From Anabaena sp. CRKS33 (GTDB lineage: Bacteria > Cyanobacteriota > Cyanobacteriia > Cyanobacteriales > Nostocaceae), in contig LJOT01000018.1 in assembly GCA_001672075.1 (NCBI GenBank), positions 1 to 32,123 of the forward strand: a stretch of DNA of 32,123 nucleotides, read 5' to 3'. Within the stretch, counting starts at the first letter, position 1; each line of letters begins with the position of its first letter. This document shows, in pieces, positions 23,943 through 32,081 of the stretch. Under the pieces are notes generated by a model. The model did not search any database, was not told where the DNA came from, and saw nothing but the letters and a program-made list of their open reading frames with translations. The position numbers were made by a program, and so were the translations under genes.

Positions 23943-25175
23943 ATGATGAACAGCTTTGAACAGCTGCGGGAAGCAGAACAGGCACTATTAGAAATTTTTT
24001 CCGCTATTGACGCTCAGGTCAAGCATAATCTTAAAAGAGTATTAGATGCCTTTCGTGATCATCGAGTGGGAGCGCACCATTTTGCGGGCGTGAGTGGCTA
24101 CGGACACGACGATTTAGGACGAGAAACCTTAGATCAAGTTTTTGCCCAAGTAATGGGTGCTGAAGCTGCGGTGGTGCGAGTGCAGTTTGTTTCGGGAACT
24201 CATGCGATCGCTTGTGCGCTGTATGGTGTACTTCGTCCTGGGGATGAAATGTTAGCAGTGGTTGGTTCTCCCTACGATACATTGGAAGAGGTGATTGGCT
24301 TGAGGGGACAAGGCCAAGGCTCTCTTCTTGATTTTGGCATAAAATACCGCCAATTAGAACTAACTGATCAAGGAAAAATAGATTGGCAAAACTTAGCCAC
24401 TAGCATTACTGACAACACAAAGTTAGTATTGATTCAACGTTCCTGCGGATATTCATGGCGGCCAAGCCTTTCCATAGCCGACATCGAAAAAATTGTTTAC
24501 ATAGTCAAACAGCAAAATCCCCACACCATTTGCTTTGTAGACAACTGCTACGGCGAATTTATAGAAACCCAAGAACCAACCCATATTGGTGCCGACCTCA
24601 TAGCCGGGTCATTGATCAAAAATCCTGGAGGTACAGTCGTGAGTGCTGGTGGTTACATAGCTGGCCGGCGCGAACTAGTAGAAGCAGCAGCTTGTAGACT
24701 GACAGCCCCTGGAATTGGTAGCCAAGGGGGAGCGACCTTTGATCAAAACCGCCTCTTATTCCAAGGATTATTTTTAGCGCCGCAGATGGTAGGAGAAGCC
24801 ATGAAAGGAACATACCTGACAGGTTACGTATTTGACAAACTGGGATATCCAGTCAACCCCCCACCACTAGCGCCCAGAGGAGACGTAATTCAAGCCATTA
24901 AACTTGGTTCAGCCAAAAAACTCATCGCCTTCTGTAAAGCCATACAACAGCATTCACCCATCGGCTCTTATCTGGACCCCATACCCGACGATATGCCAGG
25001 CTACGAAAGCCAAGTAGTCATGGCTGGAGGGACATTTATCGAAGGGAGTACCTTAGAATTATCCGCAGATGGTCCATTGCGAGAACCTTATATTGTCTAT
25101 TGCCAAGGTGGTACACATTGGACTCATGTATCTATCGCTTTACAAGCGGCTATTGAAGCAGTTGGGGAGGTTTAA
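23943..25175 (+). CDS. Methionine gamma-lyase-family PLP protein (aluminium-resistance family)
   Basis: A 410-residue fold-type I PLP enzyme of the family typed by Bacillus YnbB. Landmarks: HHFAGVSGYGHDDLGRETLDQVFAQVMGAEAAVVR, FVSGTHAIACALYGVLRPGDEM, QRSCGYSWRPSL, CFVDNCYGEF with the PLP-binding Asp200, and IAGSLIKNPGG with the probable Schiff-base Lys226. Family members are annotated as aluminium-resistance proteins or cystathionine beta-lyase-like enzymes; the substrate is not established. Two ATG codons are adjacent at 23943 and 23946 after a GAGG ribosome site. It converges on bciB, with a GxxExxY cassette between them starting six bases after this stop. Confidence 0.9.
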   Translation: MMNSFEQLREAEQALLEIFSAIDAQVKHNLKRVLDAFRDHRVGAHHFAGVSGYGHDDLGRETLDQVFAQVMGAEAAVVRVQFVSGTHAIACALYGVLRPGDEMLAVVGSPYDTLEEVIGLRGQGQGSLLDFGIKYRQLELTDQGKIDWQNLATSITDNTKLVLIQRSCGYSWRPSLSIADIEKIVYIVKQQNPHTICFVDNCYGEFIETQEPTHIGADLIAGSLIKNPGGTVVSAGGYIAGRRELVEAAACRLTAPGIGSQGGATFDQNRLLFQGLFLAPQMVGEAMKGTYLTGYVFDKLGYPVNPPPLAPRGDVIQAIKLGSAKKLIAFCKAIQQHSPIGSYLDPIPDDMPGYESQVVMAGGTFIEGSTLELSADGPLREPYIVYCQGGTHWTHVSIALQAAIEAVGEV

Positions 25176-25180
25176 GAAGA

Positions 25181-25223
25181 GTTTCGCGCAAAGTCGCTAA
25201 GGAGCAAAGGCGCAAAGGAAGAG
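25181..25223 (+). repeat. Left arm of inverted repeat around the GxxExxY gene
   Basis: A 43-base GCGCAAAG-rich element beginning GTTTCGCGCAAAG, five bases after the PLP enzyme stop. It is the reverse complement of 25617-25659 with three substitutions and one single-base indel. Confidence 0.85.
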
Positions 25224-25224
25224 T

Positions 25225-25602
25225 TTAAAGTTTGTTGGCTATTCGGGTGATACCGTTTTTAATTAGGACTTCACCAAAGTTAATGAGTAGGCCAAGGCGT
25301 TTATTGGCGAGGGTAAGATATGTAATTAGCTGTTTTTTATGTACAGGGTGGATGGTTTCTAGGGATTTGAGTTCAATAATTACCTTATTTTCAACTATCA
25401 TATCTGCCCGAAACCCTTCCTCTAAATGAATACCTTCATAAACTACTGGTATTGGTTGTTGTCTTACTACCTGTAAACCTCTACTCTCCAACTCATACGC
25501 CAAAACAGTCTCATACACAGATTCAAACAACCCTGGTCCTAACCTAGTATGAATCTTGTATGCAGCATCAACAATCTGAGTCGCAATTTCATTCTCAGTC
25601 AT
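25225..25602 (-). CDS. GxxExxY protein, putative PD-(D/E)xK nuclease-fold
   Basis: A 125-residue protein of the GxxExxY family, named for the motif seen here as GPGLFESVYE (about residues 22-31). A second half contains FRADMIVENKVIIELKSLE, where Asp, Glu and Lys are arranged as in the PD-(D/E)xK nuclease fold (D..ELK). I chose the ATG at 25602, which has GGAGG five bases upstream; an in-frame GTG lies two codons earlier. The family is widespread in cyanobacteria and other environmental bacteria and has no established function. The gene fills almost the whole space between two 43-base inverted repeats, which suggests it spread as a unit. Confidence 0.88.
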   Translation of the reverse strand: MTENEIATQIVDAAYKIHTRLGPGLFESVYETVLAYELESRGLQVVRQQPIPVVYEGIHLEEGFRADMIVENKVIIELKSLETIHPVHKKQLITYLTLANKRLGLLINFGEVLIKNGITRIANKL

Positions 25603-25616
25603 ATACACCTCCTTCT

Positions 25617-25659
25617 TCTTCCCTTTGCGCCTTAGCTCCTTTGCGTCTTTGCGCGAAAC
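25617..25659 (-). repeat. Right arm of inverted repeat around the GxxExxY gene
   Basis: Partner of 25181-25223 in opposite orientation. It begins just upstream of the GxxExxY ribosome site and ends one base before the bciB stop codon (TAA at 25661-25663). Confidence 0.85.
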
Positions 25660-25660
25660 C

Positions 25661-26854
25661 TTATTTCGGTAACTTATACTGTCCCACTATCCGCTTCGCA
25701 AACTCCGGTACGTGCGCTGCTAATTTCTCCCCATGATTCCGCTTTACATACAGATAATTTCTCGCAAAGTGGGAATCTATGGAAAATCTCGCATATTCGA
25801 GTCCTTTGGGTCCGATTTTATCTATGACGACTCCCATTAGTTTCGCAGCCCATATAGGTAAGGTAACTGCTTGATCATAAGCTGGGATGCTTTGCTGTAC
25901 CGCTGGTTTGCGGTTTCCTTGGGATATGACGGGTTGGGTATCCAATTGGTCTTTAACTAGTTCTAACATTTCTTTGCCTGTATCGTTTCTGACTACTATC
26001 CATTGCCATTTGTAAGGTGCGCCCATATACCCAACGACTATATCGGCCAGGGAGTTGACGTAATCAAAGCAACTCATACAGGATGGAGCAAATATGTCTT
26101 TAAGCACGTTTGTTTTTAAGCCAAAGAAGGGTACTGTCTCTTCTGAACCGTCTTCGTGTTTGAAGTGGACTCGGAAGTCTTGCATAAATTCGTAGCTGAC
26201 GACTGTTTGCGGGGAACGGCTGGTGGTTTCTAGGAATTTTTGCAGTCCAGCGCGGGTAACGTTATCTACGCAGGGTGTTCCCAGTACGTAGAGTTTTTCT
26301 AGGCCGAGTTTTTTCTCGACGGCGCGTAATGCTTGGATTTGACAACCTACTCCAATGACTAATAACCGTTTCATTCCCGATTTTTCTATCTGTTCTAATA
26401 CGGACAGGTTGGGGGATAAAGTGGGTTTATTGACTTTGGCGGCTAGTATTTCTTCTGGAGTGCGGGCTATTATGGGCATGGGTTGAAAGCGATCTTCTTT
26501 GCTGTTTTGGACACAAACTACGCCTTCAACTAAGCCACGATTGAGCATTTCTATGGCTATACTGCTTACTATTCCTGTCCATTGTGCGCCTTCGATGGGT
26601 TGTTGTTTTCTGGCAGACATCATTTCTTGGTGTACACCAAAGTAGAGTTCGTTTTCGTCTTCTAGGTTGCGGGGACGGTTATGGGTGGTGGTTTCTAGTT
26701 CGTCTATTCTTTGAGTAATGAAGGCGCACGCTTCTTTGACGTAGTGGATATAGTAAGTGTCGCATAGTCCGCATTCGCTACAGAGTTCTTTGGCGGGGCG
26801 CACGCTTCCAGGTTTGAGGGCTTTGGCTTTTTTGTGGGATTCTATGGATGTCAT
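25661..26854 (-). CDS. bciB: 3,8-divinyl (proto)chlorophyllide 8-vinyl reductase BciB (FrhB-family Fe-S flavoprotein)
   Basis: A 397-residue member of the coenzyme F420 hydrogenase beta-subunit (FrhB) family. The N-terminal CSECGLC (C25, C28, C31) and a later APSCMSCFDY provide iron-sulfur ligands. FrhB N- and C-domain stretches are visible (GAQWTGIVSSIAIEMLNRGLVEGVV, RLLVIGVGCQIQALRAVEKKLG, DIVVGYMGAPYKWQWIVVRN). In cyanobacteria this close type, typified by Synechocystis Slr1923, is the ferredoxin-dependent BciB that reduces the 8-vinyl group in chlorophyll synthesis. The related 7-hydroxymethyl-chlorophyll a reductase of plants is the main alternative, so the assignment rests on family and host. 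Confidence 0.88.
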   Translation of the reverse strand: MTSIESHKKAKALKPGSVRPAKELCSECGLCDTYYIHYVKEACAFITQRIDELETTTHNRPRNLEDENELYFGVHQEMMSARKQQPIEGAQWTGIVSSIAIEMLNRGLVEGVVCVQNSKEDRFQPMPIIARTPEEILAAKVNKPTLSPNLSVLEQIEKSGMKRLLVIGVGCQIQALRAVEKKLGLEKLYVLGTPCVDNVTRAGLQKFLETTSRSPQTVVSYEFMQDFRVHFKHEDGSEETVPFFGLKTNVLKDIFAPSCMSCFDYVNSLADIVVGYMGAPYKWQWIVVRNDTGKEMLELVKDQLDTQPVISQGNRKPAVQQSIPAYDQAVTLPIWAAKLMGVVIDKIGPKGLEYARFSIDSHFARNYLYVKRNHGEKLAAHVPEFAKRIVGQYKLPK

Positions 26855-27022
26855 CTATTTTGTTTATTTTTACTAAATATGGCTTTTATTACCTTACCGT
26901 TACAGGATGTGAAGTTGGTGGTTTGAGGTGAATAAGAGTTTTTTCTCGCGCACAGACGCAGAGGCGCAAAGAAGAGCGCGGAAGGAGTTTTGATGGGTAG
27001 GTAAGACGTAGTTTTTATTAAT

Positions 27023-27053
27023 AACCCTTCGGTTAATTTATTGAGGGTTTTTT
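27023..27053 (+). terminator. Orphan intrinsic-terminator-like hairpin
   Basis: AACCCT (27023-27028) pairs with AGGGTT (27044-27049), followed by TTTT, a plus-strand terminator shape. No plus-strand gene ends upstream, because bciB runs the other way. Confidence 0.4.
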
Positions 27054-27067
27054 GCTTTTACAGCATT

Positions 27068-27159
27068 AGGACTTACGCAAGATTCATGGAATAACGAACC
27101 ACAGAGGCACAGAGGTCACGGAGAAATGAGGATTTGAGAGATATTTTGCGTAAGTCCTG
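27068..27159. mobile_element. MITE-like element with 13-bp terminal inverted repeats
   Basis: Perfect inverted ends AGGACTTACGCAA (27068-27080) and TTGCGTAAGTCCT (27146-27158) enclose about 65 bases of non-coding sequence with a CACAGAGGCACAGAGG core. The hexamer AGCATT occurs immediately before the left end and one base after the right end, a possible target duplication. Ends of this type occur on cyanobacterial IS elements; a mobilising transposase is not encoded here. Confidence 0.6.
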
Positions 27160-27426
27160 AGCATTTATCATTTATTTATACCACACTCTTGATTTCTCTC
27201 TGCGACTCTGCGCCTCTGCGTGAGACAAAAAATGATTACTGATGATGATTGTAGTCTTGGTATGATTTTTGATGGTCAAAGATTAATTTTTGAAATAGTT
27301 TTACACCATCAAGAAATTTATCGTTATTTTCCTAGATAGATATTTTTGGGATAAATATAAAAAGTACCGTAATTTCAGAAAAAATCTTACGGCGTAAATC
27401 AACTCACAAACACATTTGATAACTTT

Positions 27427-27909
27427 ATGCGTAATATTCCAATTCAGCCTTTAGCCATGGGAATAAGTATGATTTTACTTTCCCTATTCTCATCCTTTAG
27501 TGTCCAAGCACAAAAGGGAGGAAATAAAATTGAACTCAAAGTTTATAGTGAAAACGTGCAAAAAAAAAGTTGTCCAGATAAAGTTATTGTCACGGAAATT
27601 CCCCAACCTTATCGAGAGGGAAGTTTTGCTACCGACGGTTCTGTGAATTTGAGTGAGTACGCAAATAATATTTCTATCAGCACAAGTAATAGCTTTAGTA
27701 CGACATGGGTAGGAACATTAAAACCGAAATATGCTAAATGCTTTGCTTCTGCTGGAAATAGTCGTTATCGGCTGCATTTTGTTAAGGGTAAAGTTTATTT
27801 TATGCTTGATTTAGCTGGCGGTTTTGATCCTAATAATTATCCTTTAATGGTTATCAAGCAGGGAATGAAAATAGGTAATCCTGTGTGGACTTGGGGCGGA
27901 ACTGATTAA
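27427..27909 (+). CDS. Small exported protein of unknown function
   Basis: A 160-residue protein with a clear Sec signal peptide: basic start (MRNIPIQ), a hydrophobic stretch (LAMGISMILLSLFSSFSV, about 8-26) and a VQAQ cleavage site near residue 29. The mature part has two cysteines (KSCPDK near 49 and AKCFAS near 105) that could form a disulfide, a middle segment rich in Ser, Thr and Asn, and a C-terminal FVKGKVYFMLDLAGGFDP region that looks like beta structure. I recognise no domain. It stands alone between a repeat-rich region and the convergent SDR gene. Confidence 0.75.
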   Translation: MRNIPIQPLAMGISMILLSLFSSFSVQAQKGGNKIELKVYSENVQKKSCPDKVIVTEIPQPYREGSFATDGSVNLSEYANNISISTSNSFSTTWVGTLKPKYAKCFASAGNSRYRLHFVKGKVYFMLDLAGGFDPNNYPLMVIKQGMKIGNPVWTWGGTD

Positions 27910-27977
27910 AGAATAGTAAATCACTGTATTTAATTTGGTCTGGATTTAAAATAAGGCTTACTCAAAACAGAAATAAA

Positions 27978-28005
27978 GTAGGGGTAATTAATGAATTACC
28001 CCTAC
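27978..28005. repeat. Hairpin repeat GTAGGGGTAATT / AATTACCCCTAC
   Basis: A perfect 12-bp inverted repeat with a 4-base loop between convergent genes. The GTAGGGGTAATT form recurs in cyanobacterial intergenic DNA. Here it could serve as a bidirectional terminator for the exported-protein and SDR genes. Confidence 0.65.
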
Positions 28006-28044
28006 CCAAGAATCAAATTTTTAGTCCTTTTAAATTGTCTTTAA

Positions 28045-28836
28045 TTATTTATCTTCTTGCATACTTCTGACAATTTTTGTTACCATTTTCCTGGGTATAA
28101 AGCGAATACATTTGGCCATTAATTTATTAACAAAACCAGGAATAATAATTGTTTTTCCCTGCATTAAACCATCATAACCGATTTGGGCTACAGTTTCTGC
28201 ATCCATCATTTTTTTGCGTTTTAGTAGTTTAGAATCTGCCATTCCTGTTCTTTCATGAAATGCAGATGCAGTTGAACCTGGACAAAGAACAGTTACAGTT
28301 ATACCTGTACCTTCTAACTCATTAGCAATAGCTTCTGAAAAAGATAAAATATAAGCCTTAGTAGCAAAATAAACCGCCATTAATGGACCTGGTTGAAATG
28401 CAGCCGCAGAAGCAACATTAAGAATTTTACCATGACGTTGTTTAACCATTTCTCTAAGAAATAATTTTGTTAAATGTGTCAAACAAACCAAATTTACTTG
28501 TAACATTTCTAGTTCAGTATTGAGGTTGGTTTCATAAAATAATCCATGATTACCAAAACCTGCATTATTGACTAATATATCAACTTTAATACCAACTTGT
28601 TGTAATTCTGTAAAAATTTCTTTGGGAGATGTGGATATAGATAAATCTTTGGTAATGGGTTTCACAAAAATTCCAAACTCTTCTGCAAGTTCAACAGCTA
28701 TTATTTGCAGTTTTTCTCCTAACCTATCTACCAATACAAGATTGTAATTCTCATGAGCAAAAATCCGGGCTAACTGATAGCCAATACCACTAGCTGAACC
28801 AGTAATTAAAACAGTTTCCCGACATTTTATATTCAT
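28045..28836 (-). CDS. Short-chain dehydrogenase/reductase, HetN-like by position
   Basis: A 263-residue classical SDR. It has the NAD(P)-binding motif TGSASGIG (12-19), NNAG (90-93), Ser143 and the catalytic Tyr156 and Lys160 (YFATK). The C-terminus is basic and hydrophobic (KLMAKCIRFIPRKMVTKIVRSM), suggesting membrane association. Located after a carrier/thioester-reductase gene it matches the position of hetN in the hetM-hetN-hetI island of Anabaena. However, the RGSGR pentapeptide through which HetN inhibits heterocyst formation is absent; the equivalent place reads KQRHGK (132-137). It is therefore more likely a lipid-cluster ketoreductase than a patterning protein. Gap to the upstream gene is 57 bases, consistent with an operon. 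Confidence 0.85.
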   Translation of the reverse strand: MNIKCRETVLITGSASGIGYQLARIFAHENYNLVLVDRLGEKLQIIAVELAEEFGIFVKPITKDLSISTSPKEIFTELQQVGIKVDILVNNAGFGNHGLFYETNLNTELEMLQVNLVCLTHLTKLFLREMVKQRHGKILNVASAAAFQPGPLMAVYFATKAYILSFSEAIANELEGTGITVTVLCPGSTASAFHERTGMADSKLLKRKKMMDAETVAQIGYDGLMQGKTIIIPGFVNKLMAKCIRFIPRKMVTKIVRSMQEDK

Positions 28837-28893
28837 TTTTTAAAAAGTTAATTACATTAATAAAATAGGCACAGGTAAACTGTGCCAAGGGAA

Positions 28894-30408
28894 TTAGACA
28901 AGACTTAAAAAACCAGTTTGCACTAGGTAAGATGTGTAAGTCATCAACAATTGAGAATCAATAGGAGGACAAACAATGGAACTACCTTTTAATGCTGCTA
29001 GAGTGTTTTCACAACTAATAATTGGTCTTCTAGCTTGTAAATACAAATCGGGAATAGTGATTTGTTCATCTGACCAACGTTCTAACAAAAATGGTCGCAA
29101 AGTATATAAAGGATTGTCTGAAGAGGTGACATTATTAATTAATTCTGCTTGCCATTCTTGGTATGGAATCATCTTTAATGAAAACCCAAAAGAACGCACC
29201 CAATCAACTAAAGATATTAAAGAAGCGGGTTGAGGATGTTGTAAATGGAAAGCTTTACCTACAGATGTTTCTTGTCGAGAAAGATAAACAACAGATTTGC
29301 TAACATAATCAACAGGAGACATATCTAACATATAATCTACATCGGGAAAAGAACCCATTTGTAGACAACCTTTAATCATTAAATTGATGAAATCATGGGT
29401 ATTACAAATTCCGGTTTGGCTATCCCCAGAAATTAAAGGAGGTCTGTGAATAGTAATAGGTAATCCCCGACTACCAGCAATTTTTACTAACTTTTCTGCC
29501 ACCCATTTAGTTTGGGAATAACCGAGAAAAATCCCCTCCCAATCATCAAAATCATCATCTTCTTTAACTATTTTACCAGCATAAGCACTAGACTCAAAAA
29601 CAGCAACACTAGAAACATAATGAAATGGTTTAACCTTGGTTTGACAAGCTAAACGTAAAACTTCCTGTGTACCCAAGACATTCGCTGTTTTTAGTGCTGA
29701 GTAGGGATAAACATAATTCAGTAAGGCTGCACTATGATAAATAGCATCAATATTAGCAGCTAAATGTTGAAATTGTTCTGCATTAATACCCAAATGTGGC
29801 TGTGATAAATCACCAATAATGGGGATAATGCGGTGACTATATTTATCTTGCCAAATGCCATATTGTTGCAAATTATTTTCTAATTTGCTTTTCCCTTCTT
29901 CCGCATTACTAGCACGCACTAAACAATAAAGAATTGCTTCACTGACTTCTAGTAATTCCTTGATAATGAAAGCACCTAAATAACCTGTTCCTCCGGTTAA
30001 AAAGATATTTTTGGGGTGAGAAACAAAAACGGTATTACCTACGGGTTGAATGCTGGGGTCTAGGACAGCTTCCGCAGCTAAATCTAGGAAAGGGGGGGCA
30101 AAATTAACAGCAGAATTTGTACCTGAAGCTGCATCTTTTCCTGGAGAATTATTACTTGATTCCTCTGACAACCGCTGAGAAAGGGCAGCAATGTTAGGAT
30201 AATGCCAAAGGAGAACGGGAGAGGGTTTAAATCCTAGTAATTTTTCTAATTTACTAATAATAATCATGGCTTGAGCAGAATCTAAACCATAATTTTCTAA
30301 GTTTTCGTGAACATCAATTTCTGCGGTTGGAACTCCAATAACTTCCGCAAGATGAGAAACTAGAAATGCTTGAATACTTTCGGCAGTATAAGACTGTTTA
30401 AAATTCAT
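28894..30408 (-). CDS. Acyl-carrier-protein/thioester reductase (HetM/HglB-like)
   Basis: A 504-residue two-domain protein. Residues about 8-80 are a carrier domain with the phosphopantetheine Ser44 in YGLDSAQAM. After a variable linker, residues about 130-500 form a thioester-reductase (Lys2/SDR_e1) domain: [18 protein letters not shown] with the nucleotide motif GGTGYLG (139-145), [23 protein letters not shown], and the active-site YSQTK (Tyr297, Lys301). It would release a finished acyl chain reductively as aldehyde or alcohol. The length and architecture match HetM/HglB, which terminates heterocyst glycolipid chain synthesis. The start lies two bases from the PfaD stop, so the two are surely cotranscribed. 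Whether this is the heterocyst glycolipid cluster or a sister cluster is not settled by the sequence. Confidence 0.88.
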   Translation of the reverse strand: MNFKQSYTAESIQAFLVSHLAEVIGVPTAEIDVHENLENYGLDSAQAMIIISKLEKLLGFKPSPVLLWHYPNIAALSQRLSEESSNNSPGKDAASGTNSAVNFAPPFLDLAAEAVLDPSIQPVGNTVFVSHPKNIFLTGGTGYLGAFIIKELLEVSEAILYCLVRASNAEEGKSKLENNLQQYGIWQDKYSHRIIPIIGDLSQPHLGINAEQFQHLAANIDAIYHSAALLNYVYPYSALKTANVLGTQEVLRLACQTKVKPFHYVSSVAVFESSAYAGKIVKEDDDFDDWEGIFLGYSQTKWVAEKLVKIAGSRGLPITIHRPPLISGDSQTGICNTHDFINLMIKGCLQMGSFPDVDYMLDMSPVDYVSKSVVYLSRQETSVGKAFHLQHPQPASLISLVDWVRSFGFSLKMIPYQEWQAELINNVTSSDNPLYTLRPFLLERWSDEQITIPDLYLQARRPIISCENTLAALKGSSIVCPPIDSQLLMTYTSYLVQTGFLSLV

Positions 30409-30410
30409 TT

Positions 30411-32081
30411 TTACTTCTCCAATGTAGAGGAAATTGGTTGATATTGACTGTAATAAGGAGGCATTTGCAAACCCTGAATTTTTAAACTGTGGGTACGATA
30501 TAAAAATCCAGTTCCCTTCATAATTTGGTTAGCAACATCAACAACATGACGTTGATTAGGTTCTGACAAATAAGAACCACGCACCCAGTCATTAAAACCA
30601 CCCATAGCTGGTCCGCACCAAATTTGATAATCAACTTCTCGACCTTTTTCACCTGTACTAGACCAGCGGGAAGATAACCCTAAATACCATCTAAAAATTA
30701 AGGCCATTTTCAGTTTAGGATTATTAACAGCTTTACCCAATTTTTCAGGATTCTTTTGCGATAAATAAGCGGCTGTACCTTCCCAAACTTCGGCAATACT
30801 TTTACGGAAAATTTGTTTTTCTAACTTTTCTTTTTCGGCTTTGGGAATATGTTCAATAGAGTCGTAAGTGCGATATAATTCATACAGTTTTTGCGCTCGC
30901 ATGGGGAACATTGTCCCCCGTTTGAGAACTTGTAATTTCACTCCCATTTCAAACATATCGGCTGCGGGAGCCATGATCATATCTGCCATTTCTGCCTGTG
31001 CTAATAACTTTTTAGTATGTTCACAAGCACCAGATTCAACACAAGATTGATTAATTGAACCAGTGACTATGTAAGCCGCACCCATTATGAAACCAGCTAA
31101 AGCTGATTCTGGTGTACCAATGCCTCCAGCAACTCCAATTCTAATAGGAACTGAGTAATTATATTGCGCTTGAATTTCATCTCTGAGGGCAATAATTGAA
31201 GGTAATAAACATACTAAAGGACGATTATCAGTGTGACCTCCAGAATCAGCTTCAACGGTAATATCATCAGCCATTGGTACTTGGCTGGCCAAATTTGCCT
31301 GTAGTTCGGTAATTAATCCTTGCTGAAGTAATTCTTTGATAATTCTCGCGGGTGCTGGTTGCAAAAACTTAGTTGCAACTTCTCGACGAGAAATTTTAGC
31401 AATGACCTTATTTCTAATATCAATTTGATTGGCTGCATTCAATCTTAACCCAGCAATTCGATAATAAACAATATTAGGAGTTAAGTCTAAAAATGCAGAT
31501 GCTTCTACCGTTCTGACACCATATTTTAGATATAAATCTACAGCGCGACGTTCAATAGCTGGTTCATTGGGACTGTGAATTAAATTGAAAGCATAGGGTC
31601 CATTTGGTAAGGCTTGTTGAATAGAATTAATAGCAGATTCTAAACGTTCTGGAAGTAAGCCACCAGCACCAAAAGAGCTTAAAATCTTCTCTTTTCCTAA
31701 TGCAATTACCATCTTTTCAGAAGCAATACCACCAGCCATTGCTCCCGTCATATAGGCGTATTTTACACCATAAGCAGCAAGAAAACTGGAATCACCAAGT
31801 TGTTGTAAACGTAGAGGTGGCAGTGAGATCAAAAGTTCTGGTTGTCCAGATGAACTATTATCATTAGGTGCTAAATAACCATCATTAGTAACACCAATTC
31901 TCCCTGCTATTTTGATAATATGACAAGGTTGATCTAATGTTAATAGTTTATCTTTGATGGCATTTTTTTCAAAGCTAACACAATCTAATGAACCTTTCCA
32001 AATTTGGTTTTGATGATGATTCCAGCCAAAAAAACCCAGTCCATTATCATGTTGATTTCGTACCGTCTCGATTGTTTTCAC
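30411..32081 (-). CDS. PfaD-family enoyl reductase (FMN TIM-barrel) of a PUFA-synthase-like PKS cluster
   Basis: A 556-residue protein of the PfaD family, the trans-acting FMN-dependent enoyl reductase of polyunsaturated-fatty-acid and heterocyst-glycolipid synthases. The N-terminal [15 protein letters not shown] segment is followed by a nitronate-monooxygenase-like barrel: [49 protein letters not shown] (about 283-296) and [29 protein letters not shown]. The C-terminus has the PfaD-specific [18 protein letters not shown] and [13 protein letters not shown] stretches. Translation starts at a GTG (32079-32081) with GAGG ten bases upstream. It is the first gene of the visible operon; the PKS genes it serves probably lie beyond the right edge. 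Confidence 0.92.
   Translation of the reverse strand: MKTIETVRNQHDNGLGFFGWNHHQNQIWKGSLDCVSFEKNAIKDKLLTLDQPCHIIKIAGRIGVTNDGYLAPNDNSSSGQPELLISLPPLRLQQLGDSSFLAAYGVKYAYMTGAMAGGIASEKMVIALGKEKILSSFGAGGLLPERLESAINSIQQALPNGPYAFNLIHSPNEPAIERRAVDLYLKYGVRTVEASAFLDLTPNIVYYRIAGLRLNAANQIDIRNKVIAKISRREVATKFLQPAPARIIKELLQQGLITELQANLASQVPMADDITVEADSGGHTDNRPLVCLLPSIIALRDEIQAQYNYSVPIRIGVAGGIGTPESALAGFIMGAAYIVTGSINQSCVESGACEHTKKLLAQAEMADMIMAPAADMFEMGVKLQVLKRGTMFPMRAQKLYELYRTYDSIEHIPKAEKEKLEKQIFRKSIAEVWEGTAAYLSQKNPEKLGKAVNNPKLKMALIFRWYLGLSSRWSSTGEKGREVDYQIWCGPAMGGFNDWVRGSYLSEPNQRHVVDVANQIMKGTGFLYRTHSLKIQGLQMPPYYSQYQPISSTLEK

Larger units (their letters stand above)
26855..27426. other. 572-base gene-free, repeat-rich interval
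   Basis: Between divergent bciB and the exported-protein gene. It contains CAGAGGCGCA-type repeats at about 26945-26975 and, inverted, at about 27197-27226; a terminator-like hairpin at 27023-27053; a MITE-like element at 27068-27159; and an unassigned 35-codon frame (27232-27339, MITDDDCSLGMIFDGQ...) with no ribosome site. The last 90 bases are AT-rich and presumably hold the promoter of the gene at 27427. Confidence 0.6.

Noticed and set aside
23943-25175. Canonical methionine gamma-lyase function
   Set aside because: The protein belongs to the YnbB/aluminium-resistance branch of PLP enzymes; the sequence does not show substrate specificity.
25181-25659. CRISPR array
   Set aside because: The repeats are inverted, only two, and enclose a gene. 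No regularly spaced direct repeats with unique spacers exist anywhere in the window.
28045-28836. Calling the SDR HetN outright
   Set aside because: The RGSGR pentapeptide and adjacent hetI are missing; only position and family match.
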